Assembly (NCBI GenBank): GCA_947629955.1
Contig: CANRFT010000003.1
Span: forward strand, 33,317-97,316
Reading direction: 5' to 3'
Length of the DNA: 64,000 nt
Source of the DNA: an uncultured Oscillospiraceae bacterium
Lineage (GTDB): Bacteria; Bacillota; Clostridia; Oscillospirales; Oscillospiraceae
The number at the start of each line of letters is the position of its first letter. Position 1 is the stretch's first letter. The translations under genes were made by a program, and so were the position numbers. Below the pieces are notes generated by a model, which saw only the letters and a list, made by a program, of their open reading frames with translations, was not told the DNA's origin and made no database searches. Below are positions 52,695 through 61,050 of the stretch, piece by piece.

Positions 52695-54614
52695 TCAACC
52701 CTTCCTGTCTTTGGCGGCGGGCTTCACGCCCACCTGGTCCACCGTGGCCTTGCCCACGTCGGTGAGCTGGTCGTAGCTGGGGATAGAGCCCTCCACGTTC
52801 TCCATGAGCCAGTCCATGGTGATGATCTGCTCGGTGGTGAGGTCCCCCTTCATCTCCCGGCCGCCCTGGGCGTAGAGGGCGCCCCGGAAGGGCCGGCACA
52901 GGTCGGCCCGGATGCTCCGCTGGAGCAGCTCCGCCAGCTTGCGGGTGATGGGCGGCACCTTCTCGGAGCAGCGCACCTCCACCACCCCGGCGGACATTCC
53001 CCAGTAGTAGTTGACGGCCCGCTCCGTCTCCTCGTACTCCGCCCGGAAGGACTTGTCCCTGATGCGGCGGAGCATCTCCTCGTAATAGACCCCCCAGTTC
53101 CACACGGGCACGGCCAGGTTCACCCGGCCCCCCTCGGACACCAGGGACAGGCCGAAGCTGGCCCAGCTCTCGTCCCCCTGGCGGGTCATATCCTGGGAGG
53201 ACATGAGCCGGATGCCCCGGTCGGTGAGCCGCTTCATGGCGGCCCCCGTCCCGTCCACCGAGGTCCACTCCAGATAGACCTTGGCGGTGGGGTTGACCAT
53301 CTGCACCCCCAGGGCGAAGGCGTTCACCCCGGCGATCTGGCCGAAGATGGGGTAGTCGCACAGATAGCCCACGTCGTCCCGGCCGGCCAGGGCCCCGGCG
53401 ACGGCCCCCACCACGAATTTGGCCTCGTACATCCGGGCGTAGTAGGTGCGGATATACCGGTGGGACTGGTTCAGGGAGCAGTTGAGGATGGACACCTCCG
53501 GGTGCTCCACCGCCGCCCGCAGAGAGGCGGGCAGCAGCCGGGGGGAGGTGGTGAAGAGGATGGTGTTCCCGTCCCGGATGGCCTGCTCGATGACCTGATA
53601 GGGGTCGTCCTCCAGGGCGTTGAAATAGGGGGTGGTCTCGATCCTGCCCTCAAACACCCGCTGGACGTGGAGGCGGCCGCGCTCATGGCCCTTGGTCCAG
53701 GCGGCGGAGGCGGGGTCCTTGTCGTGGATGAAGGCCACCTTGCTGCCCCTGCCCTCGCCGGGGATGAGCACCTTGGCGATCAGGCCGGGCTTCTTCTCCT
53801 CGGGGGCCAGCTTCACGTCGATGGGGCTCTCCTCCTGCTGGAGGGCGATCTCCTCCCACACCTTGGCCAGCAGCTTCTTGATCTCCCCCTCGGTGGAGCC
53901 CCGGAGGGTCTGCCAGCCGTACACCCGCAGGAAGGCCAGGACGGCGTCCCCCACGGTGGAGGACAGCCGGTTCCCGCCGCTGGCCTCATAGGCCCGGCGG
54001 AAGTAGTAGCAGGCGGAGTTGAAGCCCATCCGGTCGTCCTCGCTCCACCGCTCGTCCGGCTCCTTGCCCAGCAGGGCCTGGAGCTCGGCGGCGCTGCCCT
54101 GCTTGGAGAACTCGATGGAATTGGTGCCGCTGAGCCGATAGAAGTCCAGCAGCTCATAGTACCGCTCCACCTCGGGGGAGCCGTTGCGCTCGGGCAGCAC
54201 CCGGATCACATGGGCGTACACCGTCTCCGCGCCGAAGTACTTCAGCACGGACACCCGCTTGTTGCCCTCCTCCACGTAGTAGCGGTTCATATACTCATAG
54301 CACTTGATGGCGTCCCGGATGCCCTCCTCCAGGTGGGAGGCGCACAGGGCGGTCCACTTGGCGGCAAATTCGCTGTTCACGTCGATGACCGGCATGAAAT
54401 TGCGGGCGAAAGCGCTGGTGCGGCCGCCGGTGACGGTGCCCACCACGAACTCCATGGGGATCTGGGTAGTGCCCACATCCACGCCCCGGTTGATCCGCTC
54501 CGCAGGGACGAAATCGGCCAGGGCGGGCAGACAGGGGTACTCCCCCCGGGCGGTACAGGCGCGGAACTCCCGCTGGCCCAGCTTCAGCGCCTCTTTGTAA
54601 TCGGAAAACGGCAT
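52695..54614 (-). CDS. Cytosolic BMP-domain protein with ParB/Srx-like N-terminal region
   Basis: 639 residues with no signal peptide or lipobox. The C-terminal part (~285-560) matches the BMP/PnrA nucleoside-binding domain (VAFIHDKDPASAAW, VGAVAGALAGRDDVGYLCDYP). The N-terminal ~280 residues are different: VDVGTTQIPMEFVVGT...VEEGNKRVSVLKYFGA resembles the ParB/sulfiredoxin-like substrate loop, followed by a helical region. A periplasmic-binding domain used inside the cell suggests a nucleoside sensor rather than a transporter part. No permease is nearby. Confidence 0.8.
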   Translation of the reverse strand: MPFSDYKEALKLGQREFRACTARGEYPCLPALADFVPAERINRGVDVGTTQIPMEFVVGTVTGGRTSAFARNFMPVIDVNSEFAAKWTALCASHLEEGIRDAIKCYEYMNRYYVEEGNKRVSVLKYFGAETVYAHVIRVLPERNGSPEVERYYELLDFYRLSGTNSIEFSKQGSAAELQALLGKEPDERWSEDDRMGFNSACYYFRRAYEASGGNRLSSTVGDAVLAFLRVYGWQTLRGSTEGEIKKLLAKVWEEIALQQEESPIDVKLAPEEKKPGLIAKVLIPGEGRGSKVAFIHDKDPASAAWTKGHERGRLHVQRVFEGRIETTPYFNALEDDPYQVIEQAIRDGNTILFTTSPRLLPASLRAAVEHPEVSILNCSLNQSHRYIRTYYARMYEAKFVVGAVAGALAGRDDVGYLCDYPIFGQIAGVNAFALGVQMVNPTAKVYLEWTSVDGTGAAMKRLTDRGIRLMSSQDMTRQGDESWASFGLSLVSEGGRVNLAVPVWNWGVYYEEMLRRIRDKSFRAEYEETERAVNYYWGMSAGVVEVRCSEKVPPITRKLAELLQRSIRADLCRPFRGALYAQGGREMKGDLTTEQIITMDWLMENVEGSIPSYDQLTDVGKATVDQVGVKPAAKDRKG

Positions 54615-54753
54615 AAATGATCCTCCTCCGGATCGTCACGAAAGGGTCGGAAAACACTCTGGGATCGATGTGATGATACCACGGCCGGGTCGGATGCGCC
54701 AGTGTCACCTTGGACAAAATGCGGCCCGCCCCGCTCCCCGCCGCCGGGCGGTT

Positions 54754-54782
54754 TTGACGGAAGGCGGCCTCTGTGATATAAT
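54754..54782 (+). promoter_or_regulatory. Sigma-A promoter of the low-molecular-weight phosphatase gene
   Basis: -35 TTGACG (54754-54759), 17-base spacer, -10 TATAAT (54777-54782). The leader before the ATG is about 20 bases. Confidence 0.88.
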
Positions 54783-54808
54783 TCGGAAAAAAGCATGGAG
54801 GGATGCTC

Positions 54809-55267
54809 ATGTACCGCATCTGTTTCGTCTGCCACGGCAACATCTGCCGCAGCCCCATGGCGGAGTTCGTCATGAAGGACCTGGTGGAAAAGGCCGGCCT
54901 GTCCGGCCGGTTTTACATCGAGTCCGCCGCCACCAGCACCGAGGAGATCGGCAACCCGGTCTATCCCCCCGCCCGGCGCAAGCTGGCGGAGCACGGCATC
55001 TCCTGCGCGGGCAAGACCGCCCGGCAGCTCACCCGCCGGGACTACGGCCGGTTCGACCTGCTCATCGGCATGGACCGGGCCAACCTCCGGAACATGGAGC
55101 GCATCTGCGGCGGGGATCCGGAGGGCAGGATACACGCCCTGCTGGAGTACGCGGGCCGCCCCGGCGAGGTGGCCGACCCCTGGTACACCGACGACTTCGA
55201 CGCCGCCTGGCGGGACGTGTACGACGGCTGCCGGGGCCTGCTGGACTCCCTGCGGAAGGGGATGTGA
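54809..55267 (+). CDS. Low-molecular-weight protein-tyrosine phosphatase
   Basis: 152 residues. The catalytic loop FVCHGNICRSP holds Cys8 and Arg14 (CX5R), and the general acid is in DPWYTDDF. Two ATGs are possible; GGAGGG is adjacent to the first (54803) but six bases from the second (54809), which also puts MYRICFVCHGN in the family register. May act on bacterial tyrosine kinases or arginine phosphate; no kinase is adjacent. Confidence 0.93.
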   Translation: MYRICFVCHGNICRSPMAEFVMKDLVEKAGLSGRFYIESAATSTEEIGNPVYPPARRKLAEHGISCAGKTARQLTRRDYGRFDLLIGMDRANLRNMERICGGDPEGRIHALLEYAGRPGEVADPWYTDDFDAAWRDVYDGCRGLLDSLRKGM

Positions 55268-55276
55268 CGGGCCCTG

Positions 55277-56665
55277 TCAGCGCTCCTCTACCAGATTGTT
55301 CACCCACCGGCGGCTTTTCACCAGCCAGTGGCCGATGACCGCCTTCACCAGGTTCAGCCCCTCCACGGCGGCGTACATGGGCACCACCGGCAGGGCGGTG
55401 AACCGGGACAGCACGAAGGCCGTGGGGATCATGATCACCCAGAGGAAGCAGCAGTCGAACACGAAGGTGATGACCGTTCTCCCCCCGGAGCGGAGTGTAA
55501 AGTAGGCGGCGTTGACATAGGCGTTCACCGGCATCAGGGCGGCGGCCACCAGCAGCAGCCGGACGGCCAGGGCCTTGACGGCGTCGGTGGTGTTGTAGAT
55601 CTGGGGGAACAGCGGGGACAGCAGGGCCATCACCGCCCCCACCGCCACGCTGAGGACCACCGAGAAGGCGATGAGCTTCCGGTCCTCGTCCACCGCGCGC
55701 TCGGTCTCCCCCGCCCCCAGCAGCTTGCCCACCATGATGGCCACGGTGTCCCCCATGGCCAGGAAGGCACAGAAGAACAGATTGGACACGGTGGTGGAGA
55801 TGTTGAAGGCGGACACCACCTCCAGCCCCCGCATGGAGTAGCACTGGTTCAGGGTGGCCATGCCGCCGGACCACAGCACCTCGTTGGCCAGCAGGGGGGC
55901 GCCCAGGACCATCACCTGCCGCACCAGCTCACCCGGCGCCCGCAGGGACCGCCACGCCCCCACGATGTAGGGGCACCTCTCCCGGTGGAGGTGGGTCCAC
56001 AGCACCACGATCAGGCACTCCACGCACCGGGCGATGACGGTGGCGGCGGCCGCCCCCACCACCCCCAGAACCGGGAAGCCGAATTTGCCGAAGATCAGGA
56101 TGTAGTTGAAGCACACGTTGACGAACACCGCCGTCACCCCGGCGGCCATGGGCACCACCGTCTCCCCCGTGCTGCGGAGGGTGCCGGAGTACATCTGGGT
56201 CACGGCGAAGGGGACCATCTGCCACAGCATCACGTGGAGGTAGTCCAGGCCGAAGGCCAGGGTGGCGGCCAGGTCCAGGTCCTCCTCCCCCTGGTGGAGG
56301 AACAGGGAGATCAGCCCCTCCCCGCAGGTGAGGAAGACAGTCAGGAACACCGCCACCGAGGCCGCCGCCACGAACAGCTTGATCCGCAGGGTGTCCCGGA
56401 TGCCCTTATTGTCCCCCTTGCCGTAGAACTGGGCGGTGAAGATGCCCGGCCCCGCCAGGCCCCCGAAGATGCACAGGTTGAAGATGAACAGCAGCTGGTT
56501 CACGATGGCCACGCCGGACATGGGCTCGGTGCCCACCCGGCCCACCATCACGTTGTCCAGCAGGCTGACGAAGTTTGTGATGACATTTTGGAGCAGCACC
56601 GGGCCCATGACGGCCAGCAGCCGCCGGTAGAAGTCCCGGTCACCGATGAATTTGCGCAGAAACAT
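55277..56665 (-). CDS. MATE family multidrug/toxin exporter
   Basis: 462 residues with about twelve TM helices, in two repeats of six. MATE hallmarks: MVGRVGTEPMSGVAIVNQ in the first half and QCYSMRGLEVVSAFNISTTV in the second. The ATG at 56665 is preferred over an in-frame GTG 14 codons earlier, which has no ribosome-binding site. It converges with the phosphatase gene nine bases away, with no terminator between them. Confidence 0.92.
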   Translation of the reverse strand: MFLRKFIGDRDFYRRLLAVMGPVLLQNVITNFVSLLDNVMVGRVGTEPMSGVAIVNQLLFIFNLCIFGGLAGPGIFTAQFYGKGDNKGIRDTLRIKLFVAAASVAVFLTVFLTCGEGLISLFLHQGEEDLDLAATLAFGLDYLHVMLWQMVPFAVTQMYSGTLRSTGETVVPMAAGVTAVFVNVCFNYILIFGKFGFPVLGVVGAAAATVIARCVECLIVVLWTHLHRERCPYIVGAWRSLRAPGELVRQVMVLGAPLLANEVLWSGGMATLNQCYSMRGLEVVSAFNISTTVSNLFFCAFLAMGDTVAIMVGKLLGAGETERAVDEDRKLIAFSVVLSVAVGAVMALLSPLFPQIYNTTDAVKALAVRLLLVAAALMPVNAYVNAAYFTLRSGGRTVITFVFDCCFLWVIMIPTAFVLSRFTALPVVPMYAAVEGLNLVKAVIGHWLVKSRRWVNNLVEER

Positions 56666-56750
56666 GGAAACACCCCGCGAGTCGTTTCGACAGATCCAGT
56701 CAGTCACTCATTGTACCGAAAGGCTCCGGAAAAAGCAACCCCCGGGGCGC

Positions 56751-56781
56751 AAAAAAGCCGCCGTCAGCACGGCGGCTTTTT
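56751..56781 (-). terminator. Terminator after degV
   Basis: A 13-bp stem (56752-56764 with 56769-56781, loop CAGC) followed by TTTTTTG on the minus strand, ending the udp-degV operon. Confidence 0.88.
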
Positions 56782-56784
56782 CTC

Positions 56785-57663
56785 TTATTTCAGCGGGTCG
56801 ACACGGACCGCCCCGCAGCCCAGGGCCCCCGGCCCCGTGTGGGTGGCGATGGACAGAGTCAGCGGCTCGCCGGTCACCGGCGGGAAGTCCGGAAAGGCGG
56901 CCCGGACCTGGGCGCGCCAATCCTCCAGCAGCTCTTTGGACACCTGGCTGCACGCGATCTTGATGGCCAGGTTCCCCGCGTCCTTCAGCGGCTTGAGCCG
57001 GCCCTCCACGTCGGCCCGGAGCCGGCGGAGCATATCCTCCCGGGCGGCCTTCATGCCCCGGACCTTGCCCACGGCGTTCAGCTTCTCCCCGTGGATCTCC
57101 AGCACCGGCTTGATGTTCAGCATGGTCCCCGCGATGGCCTCCACCCCGGACACCCTTCCCCCCTTGCGGAGGTATCTCAGATTGTCCACGGTGATATAGA
57201 TGCAGGCGTCATAGGCCTGGTCCTCCAGCGCCTTCCGGACGGAGGCGGCGTCCATGCCCATCTCCGCCAGCTTGAGGGCGTCCATCACCGAGTGGCGCTG
57301 GGTCACCGAGATGCGCCGGTTGTCGGCCACCTCCACCCTGCCGCCGTAGTCCTGGGCCAGGATGCAGGCGGTGGCGTAGGAGTTGCTGAGGCCCGCCGTC
57401 ATGGGGATGTAGACCAGCCCCTCGTGGTCCTCCAGCACTTTGTCCCAGAGGGCGGTGACGTCCCCCGGCGCGGGCTGGGAGGTGACGATGTCCGCCCCGC
57501 CCCGCTGCTGGTCATAGAAGAACTCCTGGGTCAGGCCGTCCCCCTCGTAGTAGATCTTTCCGTTGATATGCACCGGCATGGGCACCACCGCCACGCCCAG
57601 GGTCCTGCCCTCGGCCACGGAGATGCCGCTGTTGCTGTCGGTGACGACTGCGGTTTTCGCCAT
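56785..57663 (-). CDS. DegV family fatty-acid-binding protein
   Basis: 292 residues beginning MAKTAVVTDSNSGIS, with the family motif VTSQPAPGDV, PMTAGLSNSY, and a C-terminal THTGPGALGCGAV. DegV (FakB) proteins bind a fatty acid and present it to the FakA kinase; FakA is not in the window. It follows the nucleoside phosphorylase gene by 32 bases and probably shares its transcript. Confidence 0.9.
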   Translation of the reverse strand: MAKTAVVTDSNSGISVAEGRTLGVAVVPMPVHINGKIYYEGDGLTQEFFYDQQRGGADIVTSQPAPGDVTALWDKVLEDHEGLVYIPMTAGLSNSYATACILAQDYGGRVEVADNRRISVTQRHSVMDALKLAEMGMDAASVRKALEDQAYDACIYITVDNLRYLRKGGRVSGVEAIAGTMLNIKPVLEIHGEKLNAVGKVRGMKAAREDMLRRLRADVEGRLKPLKDAGNLAIKIACSQVSKELLEDWRAQVRAAFPDFPPVTGEPLTLSIATHTGPGALGCGAVRVDPLK

Positions 57664-57695
57664 GTTCACGTGTCCCTCTCTCTGTTGTAATCGAA

Positions 57696-58460
57696 TCAGC
57701 CCCGGTCCCGTTGGATGAGCAGCTTCAAAGCCTCCACCCCCACCCGGACGGCGCTCCCGGTGTCCTCGTCCCGGATCTGGTCCAGGCCGGCGGCGTTGCG
57801 CTCCTGGTTCCAGATCACGTGGAACACCGAGCCGCACCGGACTCCCCGATGGGCGGCCACGGTGAACAGGGCAGCGGACTCCATCTCGGAGGCCAGCACC
57901 CCAAGGCGCTTCCAGGCCTCCCACTTGCTTTGCAGCTCGCAGGACACCGGCATGACCTCCGGGGAGTGCTGCCCGTAGAAGGAGTCCTTGCACTGGACCA
58001 CCCCGGCGTGCCAGCGCTTTCCCAGTGCTTTCGCCGCGTCCACCAGGGCGTTGGTGACCGACAGGTCGGCCACGGCGGGGAACTCGATGGGGGCGTACTC
58101 CCGGCTGGTGCCCTCCATGCGCACCGCGCCGGTGGCGATGACCACGTCGCCGCTGGTCACGTCCAGTTTGATGCCGCCGCAGGTGCCCACCCGGATGAAG
58201 GTGTCCGCCCCCAGGTTGCACAGCTCCTCCATGGCGATGGCCGCCGACGGCCCGCCGATGCCGGTGGAGGTGACGGTGACCTTCTCCCCTGAGAGGGTCC
58301 CTGTCCAAGTGCAGAACTCCCGGTTGGTGCGGACGTGGACCGGGTCGTCGAACCATTTCGCAATGGCCTCGCACCGGCCGGGGTCGCCGGGGAGGATCAC
58401 GTACCGCCCCACGTCGCCGGGGACGCAGTCGATGTGAAATTGCCGCTCGTTTGCGATCAC
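57696..58460 (-). CDS. Uridine phosphorylase-like nucleoside phosphorylase
   Basis: 254 residues from a GTG start at 58460, eight bases after GGGGAGG; the frame opens 23 codons earlier, upstream of the site. Motifs of the NP-I family: [23 protein letters not shown] and SEMESAALF. It is closest in form to uridine phosphorylase, cleaving uridine to uracil and ribose 1-phosphate. A sigma-A promoter lies 28 bases upstream. Confidence 0.9.
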   Translation of the reverse strand: MIANERQFHIDCVPGDVGRYVILPGDPGRCEAIAKWFDDPVHVRTNREFCTWTGTLSGEKVTVTSTGIGGPSAAIAMEELCNLGADTFIRVGTCGGIKLDVTSGDVVIATGAVRMEGTSREYAPIEFPAVADLSVTNALVDAAKALGKRWHAGVVQCKDSFYGQHSPEVMPVSCELQSKWEAWKRLGVLASEMESAALFTVAAHRGVRCGSVFHVIWNQERNAAGLDQIRDEDTGSAVRVGVEALKLLIQRDRG

Positions 58461-58487
58461 GCACGCATCCTCCCCTCTCTGTCTGGC

Positions 58488-58516
58488 ATTATACCCCATA
58501 CGCGCGCAAAAAGCAA
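58488..58516 (-). promoter_or_regulatory. Sigma-A promoter of the nucleoside phosphorylase-degV operon
   Basis: Minus strand: -35 TTGCTT (58511-58516), 17-base spacer, -10 TATAAT (58488-58493). The -35 hexamer lies inside the arm of the adjacent terminator hairpin. Confidence 0.75.
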
Positions 58517-58547
58517 GACGTAAGTTCAAGTTTACGTCTTGCTTTTT
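58508..58547. terminator. Strong bidirectional terminator with embedded promoter element
   Basis: A 16-bp perfect stem (58508-58523 with 58532-58547, eight-base loop) flanked by AAAAA and TTTTT. On the minus strand it would end transcripts from the 58.8-60.7 kb cluster. Its left arm contains the -35 element of the following operon. Confidence 0.9.
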
Positions 58548-58834
58548 AATAATTATGTGGAAAATTTCAAAGAATTATGCTTCAAAAGTTCTTATACTTT
58601 ATTACACGATTTTTAAAATCATTTCTCTCCCCCGGACCCGGAAACCCGCGCCGTTACAGGGTTTGCGGCGTTCCGGGCCGTAAGCAAACGCCAAGCAAAC
58701 GGAAAGCAAACGGAAAGCAAACGGAAAGCAAACGGAAAGCGATAAGGAACAGGAGAAAAAACAGGAAAAGGATGCTCACGCAGGAAGTGGACCTTCGGAG
58801 CGGAGGGCGGTGGGTAACCAGAGAAGGGGGGCTG
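58548..58834. other. Intergenic region of about 290 bases, no convincing gene
   Basis: It opens with an AT-rich stretch (58548-58625) and then holds a five-copy 11-bp tandem repeat (58682-58736). Two weak overlapping reading frames cross it, but neither has a recognisable product or ribosome-binding site. No RNA gene or riboswitch was recognised. Confidence 0.5.
58682..58736. repeat. Tandem repeat, five copies of AAGCAAACGGA
   Basis: The first copy is AAGCAAACGCC and the next four are identical AAGCAAACGGA; the array ends at AAGCGATAAGG. The unit length of 11 (about one helical turn) places each copy on the same DNA face. It lies outside genes, between the unknown-protein cluster and a strong terminator. 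Confidence 0.9.
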
Positions 58835-58906
58835 TCATGCCGGGCCCTCCGCCCTTTTCGCCGCCAACAGCGCGGCCAGACTGACGAGATCCAGAAGATA
58901 TTGCAT
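58835..58906 (-). CDS. Possible 23-residue hydrophobic peptide
   Basis: Reads MQYLLDLVSLAALLAAKRAE followed by three residues and TGA. AAAGGAGC lies eight bases before the ATG, and the frame starts 15 bases after the stop of the membrane-protein gene, so it could be translationally coupled. The sequence would form one short amphipathic or membrane helix. No family is recognised, and short frames arise easily, so this stays tentative. Confidence 0.4.
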   Translation of the reverse strand: MQYLLDLVSLAALLAAKRAEGPA

Positions 58907-58921
58907 GGTTTCGTGCTCCTT

Positions 58922-59872
58922 TCATGTGTCCAGTTCGTAATAGTACAGCGTCCGGGCCGCCCGACTGTACACCGCCAGGGCGCAGTTATAAGACCCCCGG
59001 TCCCCGTCGAAGATGTGGCTGCCGTCGGAGGGGTCGGCCCTGTTCTGGTCATCCCGCACCCAGTACAGGCCCTCTGTGGCGGGCGGGATGGGAAAGGCGT
59101 GATCCTCCGCCAGCTGCCGCAGCTGTTCTGCCCCCGGCGGCAGGGGCAGCGGCTCCCAGCCGGCAAGCTGCTCCTCCAGGCCGTCGTCCTCGAACCGGAC
59201 CACCACAAAGGTCTCGCCGTCGTTCCCCATGCCGCCGTGGGTGTCCCGGCTGTCTACCACAGTCCCGGCGGACAGGTCCAGGCCCAGCGTTTTGTCGATC
59301 CCCCAGAGGGACAGCTTCTCAAAGAAAGGGACCTCCTTCCAGGCCAGGGGCTCCTTTCCCCGGACCAGGGGTCCGTGGTACGCGTAGATGCGGTAGCCGC
59401 TGTCCCAGGCGTTTCCGTCCTGGACCACCAACTGCCCCTGATACTCCCCCACCGCCTCTCGGGAGGGGGCCACGCTCAGGAACCAAACCCCCCCGGCGAT
59501 GGTGCCCACGCCCATGGCGGCGATGAAGCAGAAGATCGTCACACCGGTGAGGGCGTCCCTGTGCCGCTCCGTTCGGCGATAGGTGCCGAAGATGGTGAGG
59601 ACCCCCGCCGCCCAGCCCAGGCACCACAGCAGCAGCGACAGCGTCCACACGGGGACATACCGCCAAGTGAGCCCGAACCGCTCTAAAATCCACTCCCCGC
59701 CGAACAGCAGGGCCGCCACAGCGAACATAACGCACCCCACCGGCAGCAGCCCCCGCCGCCGCTCCGGCGGCAAATGTTTGAGGGCCAGCGCCCACAGGAC
59801 CGTCAACACGATGAGCGGGACGATCAGCAGCAGGACCAGCACCAGATACAGGGGGATCGTCAGATACGGCAT
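58922..59872 (-). CDS. Membrane protein of unknown function
   Basis: 316 residues. About four TM helices fill the first half (roughly 5-30, 43-62, 73-95, 108-130). The C-terminal ~180 residues are soluble, with many Trp/Tyr/Asp residues (GYRIYAYHGPLVRG, GLYWVRDDQNRAD, YYYELDT). The ending resembles the end of the protein encoded at 60275-60727 (ENWYYYEMRF), hinting at shared ancestry. Starts four bases after the lipoprotein gene upstream. Not recognised. Confidence 0.7.
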   Translation of the reverse strand: MPYLTIPLYLVLVLLLIVPLIVLTVLWALALKHLPPERRRGLLPVGCVMFAVAALLFGGEWILERFGLTWRYVPVWTLSLLLWCLGWAAGVLTIFGTYRRTERHRDALTGVTIFCFIAAMGVGTIAGGVWFLSVAPSREAVGEYQGQLVVQDGNAWDSGYRIYAYHGPLVRGKEPLAWKEVPFFEKLSLWGIDKTLGLDLSAGTVVDSRDTHGGMGNDGETFVVVRFEDDGLEEQLAGWEPLPLPPGAEQLRQLAEDHAFPIPPATEGLYWVRDDQNRADPSDGSHIFDGDRGSYNCALAVYSRAARTLYYYELDT

Positions 59873-59875
59873 AGG

Positions 59876-60262
59876 TTAGCCCTCCCCCGGCCAGTCCGGG
59901 CCGTACTCCAGCGCGCCGTTCCGGAAATACACGAACCACCGCTCCCCCTCCGCCGGGGCCTCGGGGATGACCAGCGAGGCGATGGGCTCCGCCCCGTGAT
60001 CCCCCCGGCAGGCGGTGACGGTCATGGGCCAGCCCGTGTCCTTTCCCCGGAAGGAGAGGCTGTTCCCTTTCGCCAGCGGCGAGCCGTTGGCGTTCTGGGC
60101 CCCGCCGCCGCCGAGATGGCCCTCCGCCAGCACGGACACCACCTTCTCCCCGCCCGTCTGGACGAAGACCACGTCGCCGCCGTCGTCGCAGCCGCAGGCG
60201 GACAGGCCGCACACCAGCGCGGCGAGCAGGATCATGATCGCGGTTTTCCAAAGCGTTTTCAC
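59876..60262 (-). CDS. Small lipoprotein of unknown function
   Basis: 128 residues from a GTG start seven bases after AGGAGGG. The signal peptide ends in LSAC (lipobox), followed by GCDDGGD. The rest has a beta-rich look and ends in WFVYFRNGALEYGPDW. No family recognised. Same operon as its neighbours, with gaps of 3 and 12 bases. Confidence 0.7.
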   Translation of the reverse strand: MKTLWKTAIMILLAALVCGLSACGCDDGGDVVFVQTGGEKVVSVLAEGHLGGGGAQNANGSPLAKGNSLSFRGKDTGWPMTVTACRGDHGAEPIASLVIPEAPAEGERWFVYFRNGALEYGPDWPGEG

Positions 60263-60274
60263 TGTTTTTCCCTC

Positions 60275-60727
60275 CTAAAAGCGCATTTCATAGTAGTACC
60301 AGTTTTCGTCCAGCCGGACGGCCCGCTCCCGGTTGTCGCCGTCGGTCTCCTCCCAGAGCCAGCCGTCCCCGTCGGCCCGCCAGGGGTGATTCAAGCACTG
60401 GAAGCCCAGCGGTCCGCCGTCCTCAGAATACACGATGCCAAAATAGGTGGTCTGAGAGCCGAACCCCCAGCCGCCGGTCTCGAACTCCACCCCGGCGCGG
60501 GTGGCGCCGCCCGGATCAGTCGTGTCCTCATGGCGCTCCACCGCCGTCACCCCGAAGGGGACCACGTCCTCCCCCGCCGCTGCCCGGTCATAGGCGCCCC
60601 GGAACAGCCGGAAGGACAGTTCCGCCCGCCCCTGAGCAAATCCGGGGCCGGCGAGCAGGGCGGCCAGCAGGATCACGCCCGCCAACGCGGCCAGGACGAT
60701 CAGGATGTGTTTCACCTGTTTTCCCAC
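60275..60727 (-). CDS. Membrane-anchored protein of unknown function
   Basis: 150 residues from a GTG start ten bases after AAAGGAG. One N-terminal TM helix (~7-29) and an exported domain ending in RAVRLDENWYYYEMRF. It heads the three-gene unknown cluster and follows the HTH gene's terminator, so it should have its own promoter in the short gap, which I could not identify. Confidence 0.68.
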   Translation of the reverse strand: MGKQVKHILIVLAALAGVILLAALLAGPGFAQGRAELSFRLFRGAYDRAAAGEDVVPFGVTAVERHEDTTDPGGATRAGVEFETGGWGFGSQTTYFGIVYSEDGGPLGFQCLNHPWRADGDGWLWEETDGDNRERAVRLDENWYYYEMRF

Positions 60728-60761
60728 GGAAAATCAGCTCCTTTGTCTGAAAATTGGCAGC

Positions 60762-60790
60762 AAAAAAGCCGCCCCATGACCCGGGACGGC
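60762..60790 (-). terminator. Terminator after the HTH gene
   Basis: An 8-bp stem GCCGTCCC/GGGGCGGC with one T-G pair (60768-60775 with 60783-60790) followed by TTTTTTG on the minus strand. Confidence 0.75.
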
Positions 60791-60823
60791 CATGCGGAAC
60801 CACCGCTGTGAAGTTTTTCCGCC

Positions 60824-61039
60824 TTACAGCTCGTCGTCCGGCAGGAACTCCAAAATGTCCCCCGGCTGGCAGTCCAGCGCCTTACAGATGGCGGCCAGCG
60901 TGGAGAACCGCACCGCCTTGGCCTTGTTATTCTTCAAAATGGACAGGTTGGCCAGGGTGATATCCACCCGCTGGGACAGCTCATTGAGAGACATCTTGCG
61001 CTTTGCCATCATCACGTCCAGATTCACGATGATCTTCAT
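60824..61039 (-). CDS. Small Xre/YozG-type HTH regulator
   Basis: 71 residues from the ATG at 61039 (MKIIVNLDVMMAKRK), with a single helix-turn-helix (SLNELSQRVDITLANLSILKN) and the family ending ALDCQPGDILEF. YozG-like regulators pair with DUF2975 membrane proteins, as here (11 bases apart). Probably autoregulates through the TTATCG-type sites before the operon. Confidence 0.9.
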   Translation of the reverse strand: MKIIVNLDVMMAKRKMSLNELSQRVDITLANLSILKNNKAKAVRFSTLAAICKALDCQPGDILEFLPDDEL

Positions 61040-61050
61040 GCCGTCCCCCC

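Noticed and set aside
52692..54620. A 642-codon plus-strand frame across the BMP-domain gene
   Set aside because: Mirrors the BMP-domain gene almost exactly; no ribosome-binding site or family match.
58682..58736. CRISPR-like array
   Set aside because: The units are direct and contiguous, 11 bp with no spacers, so this is a simple tandem repeat.
58577..59686. A 369-codon plus-strand frame starting in the AT-rich region
   Set aside because: It runs antisense to the membrane-protein gene and crosses the 11-bp repeats; the N-terminal part is repeat translation (KRKANGKQTESKRK) with no site for ribosome binding.
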